From Actinomadura geliboluensis (GTDB lineage Bacteria > Actinomycetota > Actinomycetes > Streptosporangiales > Streptosporangiaceae), in contig NZ_VCKZ01000035.1 of the NCBI RefSeq assembly GCF_005889745.1, forward strand, positions 1 to 34,595: a DNA stretch of 34,595 bases. Direction: 5' to 3'. Positions 1-7,922 of the stretch are shown piece after piece. The notes below the pieces were generated by a model. The model did no database searches, had not been told where the DNA came from, and was given only the letters and a program-made list of their open reading frames with translations. The position numbers were made by a program, and so were the translations under genes. How positions within the stretch are numbered: the stretch's first letter is position 1; each line of letters opens with the position of its first letter.

Positions 1-440
1 CGTTGTGGGGGGAATTGCCAGATTTGCTCGAGTTCTTCTTCGGTAAGCGGCTCTGTGCGGATCACCGGGTCCGGTGCGGGGAGGGTGCAGCGGCCGTCCA
101 TGTGCATGCTGCCGTAGACGATGTAGGGGCAGCGGCCCGGTGACTGGTAGCCGTGGCCGCGGGGGCTCACCTCGACGACCGCGTCGCACCACTGGCAGCG
201 GCACCACCATTCCCAGTGGACCGACAGGTCGAAGGGTTCGAGGGGGATGAATCCGACGCGCCGGACGGCGGCGGCCACGTCGGCGGGTACCGACGGGTCG
301 GACAGGTAGCGCTGCCCGCGTTCCCATTCCGTCCGGACGGCGGTGGCCGCGGTCATGTAGGGCTCACCGGTGGCGGCCTGGCGGCGGCGGATGCGGCGCT
401 GCAGGTTGCGGGAAGGGCGACGATGGGGGTCGGCGGTCAC
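1..440 (-). CDS. Hypothetical Cys/Trp-rich protein (partial, 3' end off window)
   Basis: I do not recognise a named family. The GTG start at 440 is chosen because a perfect GGAGG (446-450) lies just upstream; 146 codons are visible before the frame runs off the left edge. The N-terminus is very basic (RNLQRRIRRRQ, then ATGEPYMTA), a composition common in small actinomycete proteins with a helix-turn-helix-like start. The middle contains HWEWWCRCQWCDAVVEV, followed by GRCPYIVYGSMHMDGRC. These paired cysteines could bind zinc, which is only an inference. The visible C-terminal part is acidic (EPLTEEELEQIWQ). No function is proposed. Confidence in the gene is moderate to good because of the ribosome binding site and normal codon bias. 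Confidence 0.6.
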   Translation of the reverse strand, partial: MTADPHRRPSRNLQRRIRRRQAATGEPYMTAATAVRTEWERGQRYLSDPSVPADVAAAVRRVGFIPLEPFDLSVHWEWWCRCQWCDAVVEVSPRGHGYQSPGRCPYIVYGSMHMDGRCTLPAPDPVIRTEPLTEEELEQIWQFPPQ

Positions 441-627
441 GACGTCCTCCGGCGGAGTCCTACGCGCACCGCTGGACGGCATGGGCTCGGGTACCACGCG
501 TCGTCCATGGACGCTTCGTCGTCGGCGCACCAGCGGCGTAGGCGCTCAGTGCTCAGACGGGCAGGCGTGGCTTGCCCGCGCAGGAGGATACCGCCCTGTG
601 ACCGCATCGCGCTGGAGAGTAACCAAA

Positions 628-659
628 ACCGGTCCCTCGCGCTGGTCGGAGGGACCGGT
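628..659 (-). terminator. Rho-independent terminator of the LUD gene
   Basis: A perfect 11-bp stem (ACCGGTCCCTC at 628-638, GAGGGACCGGT at 649-659) has a 10-nt loop. On the minus strand it is followed by TTTTGGTT. It begins six bases after the stop codon of the LUD-domain gene. Confidence 0.8.
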
Positions 660-665
660 CCCGGT

Positions 666-1295
666 TCAGAAGCCGATGGCTTCGCGGAGCAGCAGGACGA
701 TGCCGCGCCCCGGCTCGGGTTCGGCGTTGAGGATGAGGACGCGGTTGAGGGCGCTGGGCTGCCCGTAGACGCCCATGGCCCGCTGGTTCTCAAGCGGGAG
801 GCAGTGGTCTTCGACACGGCGCAGCGCCGTGTCCAGGTCGGGCACGACCTTCTGCGCTCCCACGATCCAGATCGCGCGCATCGCGGCGCCCGAGTAACCG
901 GCCAGTTGGCTTCCGCTGGCCGAGCCGGCGACGAGGGATCCGGTCTCGGTGACCGCGGCGACGCTGCCCACGATGACGTCGGGGCAGGCGATCATCCGCC
1001 ACAACTCGTTCAGCTGAGTGGCACGGTCCATGGTCCTGCTGCGCGCCTTGACGGACGCGTACCGCCCGCTGCCGTTGATGTCCTCGTCGATCCCGGACAG
1101 GCGCAGGGTCTCGCTGGCCCCGGTGAACACGTCCGCGCCCTCGGGAATCAGCTCCTTGACGCGCTCGCGCGCGGCGGCGGCGTCATCGAGGATCTCGACG
1201 GTGAAACCGTGCGCGGTCAGCGCGGCGGCCGCCCGCTCCAAGCGCTGCGCGGGCGCCGGGACGGTGAAGGATGCTTCCGGCGTTGAGGTGGTCAT
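666..1295 (-). CDS. LUD-domain protein (LutC/YkgG-like)
   Basis: A protein of 209 residues with the LUD (lactate utilisation) fold seen in LutC/YkgG proteins. Visible family features are the stretch GADVFTGASETLRLSGI (about residues 55-75) and the later block DVIVGSVAAVTETGSLV, followed by a Gly/Ser-rich turn and IWIVGAQKVVPDLDTALRRV. It has no iron-sulfur cysteine motif, so it is a stand-alone LUD domain rather than LutB. Family members take part in lactate or other hydroxyacid oxidation, but many stand-alone copies have no known reaction. The start at 1295 is supported by AGGAAG upstream. The gene is transcribed away from an ECF41 sigma factor and shares a symmetric promoter region with it, so it is probably a target of that sigma factor. 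Confidence 0.85.
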   Translation of the reverse strand: MTTSTPEASFTVPAPAQRLERAAAALTAHGFTVEILDDAAAARERVKELIPEGADVFTGASETLRLSGIDEDINGSGRYASVKARSRTMDRATQLNELWRMIACPDVIVGSVAAVTETGSLVAGSASGSQLAGYSGAAMRAIWIVGAQKVVPDLDTALRRVEDHCLPLENQRAMGVYGQPSALNRVLILNAEPEPGRGIVLLLREAIGF

Positions 1296-1337
1296 GGTCT
1301 TCCTGAGCCTCCGGGTGATGTGCTGGTCTCGGTGGTT

Positions 1338-1404
1338 CGACAACGCGGCCGTCCGGAATGTGAGGCGGCGGGCCGGCCTCACATTCCGGGGCGCCGTCTT
1401 GTCG
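1338..1404. promoter_or_regulatory. Symmetric divergent ECF41-type promoter pair
   Basis: A perfect 14-bp inverted repeat (CCGGAATGTGAGGC at 1353-1366, complement at 1376-1389, 9-nt centre) lies between the LUD and sigma genes. Outward from each arm the layout is the same: TCACA, 16 nt, then TGTC. On the plus strand TCACA is 1379-1383 and TGTC 1400-1403. On the minus strand TCACA is 1363-1359 and TGTC 1342-1339. The reported ECF41 consensus is TGTCACA, 16 nt, CGTC, so each promoter matches well in the -35 and at three of four -10 bases. Confidence 0.7.
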
Positions 1405-1445
1405 GACAGGTGAGGACGGAAGCGACCGAGGGAGCCGCCGGCACC

Positions 1446-2363
1446 ATGACCACCCGAGGGCGGGATCCGCTCGATCCGGGTCTGGACGCGATCATGAGAG
1501 AGCGGCGCCAGCTGATCAATCTCGCGTACCGGCTGCTCGGATCGGTGGCCGAGGCCGAGGACGCCGTCCAGGAGACCTACGCCCGCTGGTACGCCATGTC
1601 GCGGCAGCAGCAGGACGCCATCCAGTCGCCGGGCGCCTGGCTGACGACGGTCGCGAGCCGCATCTGCCTCAACGTGCTCAACTCGGCGCGCGCGCGGCGC
1701 GAGACCTACGTGGGCGAGTGGATCCCCGAGCCGCTCCCCGAACGCGCGGAGTGGACCGGCGGCGTCCCCGCCGACCCGGCCGACCGGATCACCCTGGACG
1801 AGTCGGTCAACCTGGCCTTCCTGGTCGTGCTCGAATCGATGACCCCGGCGGAGCGCGTCGCGTTCATCCTGCACGACGTCTTCTGCCACTCCTTCGCCGA
1901 AGTCGCCGAGATCGTCGGCCGCACCCCGGCGGCCTGCCGCCAGCTGGCCTCGTCGGCGCGCCGCCGCATCCGCACTGCGCAGGCCCCCGCGAGGACGACC
2001 GCCCAGCGCGCCGAGGTCGTCAGGGACTTCAAGCGGGCCTGGGAGGCCAAGGACATCGACGCCCTCATCGGCCTGCTCGACCCCGACGCGACGGCGATCG
2101 CCGACGGCGGCGGCCAGGCCGTCACCTTCCTGGACCCCATCGAAGGCGGCGAGCCGATAGCGCACGCCTGGGTCGAACTGGCCAACCGGAGGTCCGCCAA
2201 CATGGCGCTCTTGGAACGCACGGTCAACGGCCAGCCCGGCCTGGTGGCTCAGGAGGACGGCGTCACCGTGACGGTGTTCGCCTTCGACGTCGTCGGCGAC
2301 CGCATCAAGCACATCTGGGTAATGCGCAACCCCGAAAAGCTCCGCCACTGGACAGTGGGCTGA
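1446..2363 (+). CDS. sigJ: ECF41-family RNA polymerase sigma factor (SigJ-type)
   Basis: A 305-residue sigma factor with sigma-2 (about 15-90), sigma-4 (about 115-180) and a C-terminal SnoaL-like extension (about 190-300). It carries the ECF41 signature motifs: the WIPEP linker (92-96, usually WLPEP), DGGG (220-223) and NPEKL (295-299, usually NPDKL). In this family the extension binds the core sigma factor and modulates its activity without a separate anti-sigma factor. The ATG at 1446 is the likely start; the nearest purine-rich site (GAGGGAG) is about 11 nt upstream, a little far, and a later ATG at 1494 is possible. The divergent neighbour is a LUD gene instead of the usual carboxymuconolactone decarboxylase, oxidoreductase or epimerase partner. 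Autoregulation is likely from the shared promoter. Confidence 0.93.
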   Translation: MTTRGRDPLDPGLDAIMRERRQLINLAYRLLGSVAEAEDAVQETYARWYAMSRQQQDAIQSPGAWLTTVASRICLNVLNSARARRETYVGEWIPEPLPERAEWTGGVPADPADRITLDESVNLAFLVVLESMTPAERVAFILHDVFCHSFAEVAEIVGRTPAACRQLASSARRRIRTAQAPARTTAQRAEVVRDFKRAWEAKDIDALIGLLDPDATAIADGGGQAVTFLDPIEGGEPIAHAWVELANRRSANMALLERTVNGQPGLVAQEDGVTVTVFAFDVVGDRIKHIWVMRNPEKLRHWTVG

Positions 2364-2680
2364 GGACGGCTTCGTCCCATCGGGCATCGTGCCCAGTGTG
2401 AAATCTACGACGCCACAGATAACGATGAGGCGTCCGACCAGCGATCCGGCTGACCGAATGGGCCGCCTAGACCCACGTCGCCGCCCTCAGGGGAATCGGC
2501 TCGTAGGAGCGAAGTCGCCAATGGGAACGTCTGTCGGGCGGAGGAGCGGGGCTGTCCGTCCGCCCCAGACCGGAGCATGAACGGTTGTCGGAACAATGGC
2601 AACCGCTACGTGGACCACGTCAAGCAGGTAGGCGGGCGGGTGACAAGACCTGAGTTGGGGCGCGGTTCTCTAGTCTCCGG
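2364..2680. other. Intergenic region without a convincing gene
   Basis: This 317-base gap separates the end of the ECF41 gene from the end of the oppositely oriented cyclase/CNB gene. It contains short hairpins right after the sigma stop codon (GGACG at 2364-2368 with CGTCC at 2373-2377; GGGCA at 2382-2386 with TGCCC at 2390-2394) and a weak GGGCGGA/TCCGCCC hairpin (2536-2542 with 2559-2565). They could end transcription but lack T-runs. Short open frames on both strands have no ribosome binding site or recognisable motif. GC content starts to fall here. Confidence 0.5.
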
Positions 2681-5600
2681 TCAGCACTCCAGAGCCGGTT
2701 CCGGATGGCTGGTCTGGCTTTTTGTTGCTGGACGCATGCTGCTGCCCAATAGAAGACCGCCCGCTGTCATCGTGACCCGTTGCCGACATCCAGACAAGTA
2801 GATCCAGCCTTTGATGCTTGTTCCCTTCACATCCCAACTGACGGATTCGTATTCATCGGCTTTTACATGGCCGGGATTGTGTGCGATGACGGTGTCATAG
2901 GTCAGCCCTGACGCGATGACGCCTAGGTCGGCCCCCGTCGCGGCGAGTCTTTGCCTCAGTGGTGCGGCGTCGAGGAGCCGGGCCGCGTTGATGATCGTCC
3001 AGCCAGAGACACCCGGTGGATCGGGCAGCACGGGTCCGACGTCGACCGCGACCCTGAGCTGGATGCGGGTCGCACTGGCAGACCGCTGATTGTGACGCCG
3101 CAGACGCATTTCAAGGGAAGCGATGACCGGGTCGACGACCGTAGCGCTGGGGACCTCGGACGGCACGACGATCAATGCGCCATCGCCGCGATCCTCGCTG
3201 TAGCATGATTCCCAGGGAATCCGCGCCTCCTCGAACGACTCGCGCAGGGCGGCGAACATGGCACGCCGCATCTCGATCCTGCTCTTCTCGTCGCGGCCGC
3301 GGGAGCTGAAGCCAGTGATATCAGTGAACACGATGGTGCAGTGCTGGTGCGCCGGCGCCGGACCGGGGGATGCGCCCGGGGTAAAGGCCATCGACGGGGT
3401 CTGCTGCGCGAGAGGCGATGACTGCATGCTCCCTCCAGACAGCAACGAAGGAGTGCGGGCGGACGACTCCCCCATGGAAACCGAACCACTAGCGCTTGGG
3501 GTGCCTTCCGCAGGAGTGGTGAGGATGCTCGCCAATGCGCCTGTGTCGTAAAGGCTGCTCAGTCGAGACGCTGTCATGGCTCTGACCAACGACGCCGGAT
3601 GGGGCGGGGTGTACCGTGCCGCCTCCCCGTCCAAGGCTGCGTCCGTCCATTGTGCATCTTGCTGCTGGAGCGGCTCCTCGGTAAGCCGCTCGTACATCTC
3701 GCCTTCCAATACGCCAACCACGCGGGGATGTGCGCTCAAGTAGCCGACGAACTGTTGCGTGGTCAGGCCGAGCACGTGCAGCGGCTCCATAGCGACGATG
3801 GTCGCCGACCGCCGCCGCAGTAGCAGGGCGGCGCGCTCGCCGACGATGTCGCCGCAGCCACGGAAGGCGATGATCCGTTCGCGCCCGTCCCGCTCCACGC
3901 AGACGCGCACCGATCCGGATTTGATCACGATGGCGTGGTCGGCGACATCGCCTTCCTCCCACAGCACCGTCCCGGCCGGATGCACGGCTTCCTGCGCGAT
4001 CGCGAGGAAGTCGGCTCTCTCAACGCTAGTGAGGGCACTCCAGAACCCGGGCCGCTGGGAGGAGGAGCCCACTTGGGCTGGAGCCGCGGGACCGGCGGTC
4101 GCAGGGGCGCCACGTCGCCTGTCGCTGCGTTGCCTGTCATCGGACTTGAGACGTCGCCATGCCGCCTCCCAGGCGGCGATACGGGGTGGCGCCACATCAC
4201 ATGCTCGTAGGAATGTCTCGAGTGCCCCCTTACTGGGCATCCGCCGCGCGGCGAGAAAGTCGGCGATGGTTGAACGGCGCAGGGGGAACGGGGAATCCTT
4301 GGTGACCGCCTCTAGGCGGCGATATGAGGGGCTACCCGCGCCTGCGTGCACCCTTTTGAGTGCGGCGGCGAATGCCGCAGGGGTAGCGACCGATTCCAGA
4401 TCCGACTCCCACGTCTCAGAGCATGTTCTGCGCGCATCCGCAGCCTGGTCATATGCCCGTTCGCTGCTCTCAGGAACGGCGGGGGCCTTGAAACGTGGGC
4501 CGTTCAGCGAGAAGCGCGGACGTCCAGGTCGGTTGTTGAGCTCGTGCGGACGCCCGGATGGATAGGCCAGCCAGCCCGCCAGCCGGCCGCTGACAGTGAC
4601 TGGGGAGGCATTGGAGAAGTACGGCCCGGCTCGCAACTCGGAATGGATGTGGTCGGATGTGATGACCGCCAAGTCCGCTCGCGGCGCACTGTCGGCACGC
4701 GCGATCTCGAGCAGCTGCATCAACTGCATCAGCTGCCGATTGGGGCGTTCGTCCTGACCGGCGCGCCCCGCTCCATGAAGAGCAAGGGTGATTCTCACGT
4801 GGTCGGCGGCGGCACGGACACTGTTGAAGCGGCCCACCAGCCCGACGAGGTCCTCTACCAGTTCGTGCAGTTCGGAGCTTTGCCAGATAGGTGCCTGCAC
4901 CACGACCAGCAAACCGCTCTCACCGGTCTCGTACGTCGTCGGGTTCCAGATGCGCGCTGCGGCTGCCAACGCTTGATGGATCATCGCGTAGAGCACGCTC
5001 GCCACATCGGCTTCGCCGTCGGAGGGGTAACGACGCAGGAACCCGTCCCGGCGCTGGGCCTCCTTGTAGTTCAACTCCACTGCCAGCAGCAGTGATCGTT
5101 GTCGTTGAAGCACACGCCCGGAAGACGACGCGGCCGGCAGCGTCCGAGGCATCGACCGCGCTCGTTTGCTCCTCACCCCACAATCACCGGGCTCGGCCAG
5201 CAGTGCGAGATCAGCCAACAAGTCGCTTCCAGCAGCCTCCGGCATGTTCACCCAGCCCGCTCGGACCGGCAAGGTATGAGCGCTGGAGGTTCGCAACCTG
5301 GTCGCGACGGCGGGCAGGATGCTGGCGGCCTCCCATTGAGGGAGAGCCGAGATGGCGAAAACGGCGTATCCGTTGCGTTCAAAGCATCGCGGCTCCTGCA
5401 ACACCACGCCCGTCGCGAACGCGGCGGACTGCAGTGCGTACATCACCGCCGCCCAGGAGCGTTGCGGAAAAGACTCTCCGTCGTCGAGGGAATCCACACA
5501 CATGATGAACACCCCGGACGACATCAGCGCCTGGCCGGCTTGCGGATCAGTCGATGCTCCGAGGTTTCGCTCGATCTCGTGGACGTGGTCCCGCACGGGA

Positions 5601-6523
5601 GAGGAGCCTGGACCGCTTACTCCTCCCCCTTCAAGACCGCTCGACCTTCCGACATAGACCCAGACGGCCGTTGAAAGCTCTCGAATATAGGTCCGGCGGA
5701 ACATCTTCGGACTCATACCGATGTCATACCGGGACTCTTGGATCCGCCGAAAGATCCAGTCAGGAAGGATCATCGCCAGGCCCGCCGACGGCGACAGGTC
5801 CAAGAACCGATCGAATTCCTTCGCCCCGAGGAGGCGCCTGGTGAAGATCGGAGCCGGGCTGTTCGCCTCGAAACCAAGAGCGGCCATGCCCGCATGCAGC
5901 GTGACCTTCAACTGGGATGGCCTCTCCTGGCCAGTGTTGTAGGCGGCCAGTTTCTGTTCGAGCAGCTTGACCACATCCCCGACCAGGGAGACATCTGCCA
6001 GCGTGATCGGCAAGAGAAAAGCGTCGGCGTCATTGAGCGCCGTCCAATACCAGCGCAAAGGATGCGATGCGGTCATGGCATCGGTGACCAGCTTGAGGAG
6101 GTGATAGCGGTCGGCAAGTGGTTCTTCTCGACAAAAGGACACCACGAGCGTGAAGCCGCCGTGCTGCTCACGTGGCTTCATCGCGCCGATCATGGTCTCG
6201 ATGATGTCATCGCCGTACTCGGCGTTCGGGAACCGCTCTGGTACTGCGAGCATCGCTGACTCAACGGCTCCGGATCCTGCGGGTGGTAGTTCACCGGCAT
6301 CCGCGGAGGAACCGGCAGATTGCTCCTGCATGATCTGTTCAGCTTCCTCCGGAGCGGTCATAGACCTGATTCGGCGGGCCGCGGGAGTGCCGAGCGAGGA
6401 AGTCTCAAGAAGCATGCGGAACTGATCGTCCACCTGCCCCGCCTCATTGGTCTCCGCCGGCCTGTCGTCCGGTCGGGATTCGGGAACATCGGTCGGGGCT
6501 TCGAAGTCATCCTGTCCAGCCAT
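2681..6523 (-). CDS. Multidomain cyclase-like / cyclic-nucleotide-binding signalling protein
   Basis: A 1280-residue cytoplasmic protein. Domains in order: an acidic disordered N-terminus; three divergent cyclase-like regions (about 115-255, 335-445, 470-655) lacking the metal-binding aspartates; an HTH-like segment (about 710-795, with RRSTIADFLAARRMPSKGAL); a CRP-type cyclic-nucleotide-binding domain (about 825-945, with VLWEEGDVADHAIVIKSGSV); a Ser/Pro/Thr-rich linker (about 1000-1055); and a class III nucleotidyl cyclase domain (about 1060-1245). In that last domain both metal aspartates are present (D1068 in FTDITGF, D1114 in RGDG) with N1179 and R1182 of NAARLL. The usual purine-selecting lysine is Glu (E1110), as in guanylate cyclases. 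The start is the ATG overlapping the upstream TGA by one base, preceded by GGGGAAGGG; a GTG at 6529 is an alternative. It forms an operon with the sigma-like gene. Whether it makes or senses a cyclic nucleotide is unknown. Confidence 0.85.
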   Translation of the reverse strand: MAGQDDFEAPTDVPESRPDDRPAETNEAGQVDDQFRMLLETSSLGTPAARRIRSMTAPEEAEQIMQEQSAGSSADAGELPPAGSGAVESAMLAVPERFPNAEYGDDIIETMIGAMKPREQHGGFTLVVSFCREEPLADRYHLLKLVTDAMTASHPLRWYWTALNDADAFLLPITLADVSLVGDVVKLLEQKLAAYNTGQERPSQLKVTLHAGMAALGFEANSPAPIFTRRLLGAKEFDRFLDLSPSAGLAMILPDWIFRRIQESRYDIGMSPKMFRRTYIRELSTAVWVYVGRSSGLEGGGVSGPGSSPVRDHVHEIERNLGASTDPQAGQALMSSGVFIMCVDSLDDGESFPQRSWAAVMYALQSAAFATGVVLQEPRCFERNGYAVFAISALPQWEAASILPAVATRLRTSSAHTLPVRAGWVNMPEAAGSDLLADLALLAEPGDCGVRSKRARSMPRTLPAASSSGRVLQRQRSLLLAVELNYKEAQRRDGFLRRYPSDGEADVASVLYAMIHQALAAAARIWNPTTYETGESGLLVVVQAPIWQSSELHELVEDLVGLVGRFNSVRAAADHVRITLALHGAGRAGQDERPNRQLMQLMQLLEIARADSAPRADLAVITSDHIHSELRAGPYFSNASPVTVSGRLAGWLAYPSGRPHELNNRPGRPRFSLNGPRFKAPAVPESSERAYDQAADARRTCSETWESDLESVATPAAFAAALKRVHAGAGSPSYRRLEAVTKDSPFPLRRSTIADFLAARRMPSKGALETFLRACDVAPPRIAAWEAAWRRLKSDDRQRSDRRRGAPATAGPAAPAQVGSSSQRPGFWSALTSVERADFLAIAQEAVHPAGTVLWEEGDVADHAIVIKSGSVRVCVERDGRERIIAFRGCGDIVGERAALLLRRRSATIVAMEPLHVLGLTTQQFVGYLSAHPRVVGVLEGEMYERLTEEPLQQQDAQWTDAALDGEAARYTPPHPASLVRAMTASRLSSLYDTGALASILTTPAEGTPSASGSVSMGESSARTPSLLSGGSMQSSPLAQQTPSMAFTPGASPGPAPAHQHCTIVFTDITGFSSRGRDEKSRIEMRRAMFAALRESFEEARIPWESCYSEDRGDGALIVVPSEVPSATVVDPVIASLEMRLRRHNQRSASATRIQLRVAVDVGPVLPDPPGVSGWTIINAARLLDAAPLRQRLAATGADLGVIASGLTYDTVIAHNPGHVKADEYESVSWDVKGTSIKGWIYLSGCRQRVTMTAGGLLLGSSMRPATKSQTSHPEPALEC

Positions 6524-7401
6524 CAGCACTGCCCTTCCCCTCCGCCAGGCCGTGGATCCCTTCCACCTGCTTGCTTCTTACGAAGCCTGGCCAACGCTCC
6601 CTCAAGCCGCTTCTCCGTTATTCCCGCTCGCTCGGCGGCTTCTTTCATTGTAAATCCTGCAGCGTAATATGCAACAGCATTTTTTATCTGCGGGTCCACG
6701 GGTCCCAGCGCCCGAGCAAGCCTGTCCTGGGTCACCGCCTGCAAGGCCGGGTCGACGCTCCGGCCATCCGACAGAGCCTCGATGTGCTCGTCTTCAAGCG
6801 ACACCATCCGCCGACGATTTTCATTCCACTTGCGATAGATGGCCGGGAACTGGAGGGCACAGGCATTGACGAAGTATGTGGCGAGAGAAGCCCCTTTTTC
6901 AGGAGCCCACCTTCGCTGCTCGAAGACGCTCTTCCTGAACACCGGCAACGCATCGGAGATCATGTCCTGGGCGATCTCGTCGCGGTCCATGTCCGACCAA
7001 TCCAGGAAGGAGATCTCATCGCCGACCGGCCGATGCAGTCTGCTGCACTTGGCGAAGATCCGGCCGTCGCGCAACAACGCCTTGAGCACAGGACGCGCGT
7101 ACTGCACCAACTGCTGCAGGAGATAAGCCTCGCGAGGGCCGCCAACCCCCTCTTCGATCACCATCGTGACCATCAGGTGGTCGGCCTTCAGCCGTTCGGC
7201 CTTGGACATGTGCGCGGGTTGCCCCGATGCCTCCGGTACCAGCTCCGCCTCGGCATCGGCGATCAACTCTTGAGTCAGGTCGAGGTCGATGGCCAACTCA
7301 GCCTCGTCTTGAGGCACCTCCACCTCGCGGTCCTGGCCTGTCGCAGAACCCGTCCCGGGCGGGACGTGCGGCCCTGGCGATTCATCCTGCACCGTGGACA
7401 T
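6523..7401 (-). CDS. Sigma-70-like transcription factor, partner of the cyclase/CNB protein
   Basis: A 292-residue protein. After an acidic tail of about 65 residues, residues 96-197 resemble sigma region 2, with the conserved stretch RRWAPEKGASLATYFVNACA and then IYRKWNENRR. Residues about 219-276 form a region 4-like helix-turn-helix (GFTMKEAAERAGITEKRLEGALARLRKK). It probably binds RNA polymerase and DNA. The start at 7401 has GGAGG six bases upstream. The stop overlaps the start of the large cyclase/CNB gene (TGATG), so the two are translationally coupled and probably work together. Upstream lies a bipartite promoter identical in layout to one driving the opposite small membrane gene, suggesting autoregulation. 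It could instead be a specialised HTH protein that no longer acts as a sigma factor. Confidence 0.8.
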   Translation of the reverse strand: MSTVQDESPGPHVPPGTGSATGQDREVEVPQDEAELAIDLDLTQELIADAEAELVPEASGQPAHMSKAERLKADHLMVTMVIEEGVGGPREAYLLQQLVQYARPVLKALLRDGRIFAKCSRLHRPVGDEISFLDWSDMDRDEIAQDMISDALPVFRKSVFEQRRWAPEKGASLATYFVNACALQFPAIYRKWNENRRRMVSLEDEHIEALSDGRSVDPALQAVTQDRLARALGPVDPQIKNAVAYYAAGFTMKEAAERAGITEKRLEGALARLRKKQAGGRDPRPGGGEGQC

Positions 7402-7453
7402 GCCACGCCTCCGTCCCGTCGCGGCTCTTGAGGGTTACTACCGTGCACGACGA

Positions 7454-7484
7454 CATAGGACGGCAACGCAGGTTTCCCCTCGCG
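7454..7484 (-). promoter_or_regulatory. Promoter of the sigma/cyclase operon (shared bipartite element)
   Basis: On the minus strand CGCGAGGGGAAAC (7484-7472) is followed after 12 nt by CCTATG (7459-7454). The same two blocks with the same spacing occur on the plus strand at 7567-7597. A start site near 7446 would give a leader of about 45 nt to the start codon at 7401. Confidence 0.6.
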
Positions 7485-7566
7485 CCATCACCAGGTTTTT
7501 TGGGGCGTCCCTCACGCAACAGCCTTGAGCTGGGAGAACACCACCCAGATCAGTTCACTCGATCAA

Positions 7567-7597
7567 CGCGAGGGGAAACGGGACGGATGGGCCTATG
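7567..7597 (+). promoter_or_regulatory. Promoter of the small membrane protein gene (shared bipartite element)
   Basis: CGCGAGGGGAAAC (7567-7579), 12 nt, then CCTATG (7592-7597). This matches base for base the blocks of the divergent promoter at 7454-7484, while the 12-nt spacers differ. The expected leader to the ATG at 7646 is about 42 nt. Confidence 0.6.
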
Positions 7598-7645
7598 CCT
7601 TGGCGTCCACCACTTCAGCCCCTCTCTCAAGGAGAGTGCGACATC

Positions 7646-7849
7646 ATGGCTCAGCGTCCCAACTCCGATCAGGGGCCGGCTCTACTCACCATCCGCAGCG
7701 CGCTGATCTTCCTCCTGGCCGCGCTCGTCGCGGTCGCAGTCTGCCTGCTCACCTACGCGACACGCCGCTCCGTCCCCGAGGCCCTCATCGCCGGCGGTGC
7801 CGCCGGGGGCGCAGCGATCGGACTGTTCAACTCAGTGATCAGTTCCTGA
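7646..7849 (+). CDS. Small two-helix membrane protein
   Basis: A 67-residue protein with a short polar N-terminus (MAQRPNSDQGP) and two hydrophobic stretches: about residues 14-35 (SALIFLLAALVAVAVCLLTY) and 43-65 (ALIAGGAAGGAAIGLFNSVI), the second rich in Gly and Ala. They are joined by a short basic loop (ATRRSVPE). The start is supported by AAGGAGAG nine bases upstream. Similar short proteins are common in actinomycetes without a known role. It lies opposite the sigma-like gene and carries the same promoter element, so it is probably co-expressed with the sigma/cyclase operon and might tie that system to the membrane. That role is inference only. Confidence 0.75.
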   Translation: MAQRPNSDQGPALLTIRSALIFLLAALVAVAVCLLTYATRRSVPEALIAGGAAGGAAIGLFNSVISS

Positions 7850-7922
7850 AGGAGGCGTCGGACGAGTCGGACCTAGACGCCCGGTTCGTCCGGTCGAGCA
7901 ACTGGTCATCTGCACGTGATGT

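Noticed and set aside
437..817. A 126-codon minus-strand frame between the hypothetical gene and the LUD gene
   Set aside because: Ser/Pro/Arg-rich, overlaps the LUD gene and its terminator, and lacks a ribosome binding site.
666..2387. A single 573-codon minus-strand frame covering the LUD gene and the antisense of the ECF41 gene
   Set aside because: Only the part from 1295 down has LUD homology and a ribosome binding site. The rest is the antisense of a clear sigma factor and would cross the promoter region.
2389..2801. Small open frames on both strands between the ECF41 gene and the cyclase/CNB gene
   Set aside because: No ribosome binding site, no motif, biased Arg/Pro composition; the right part overlaps the real cyclase/CNB gene.
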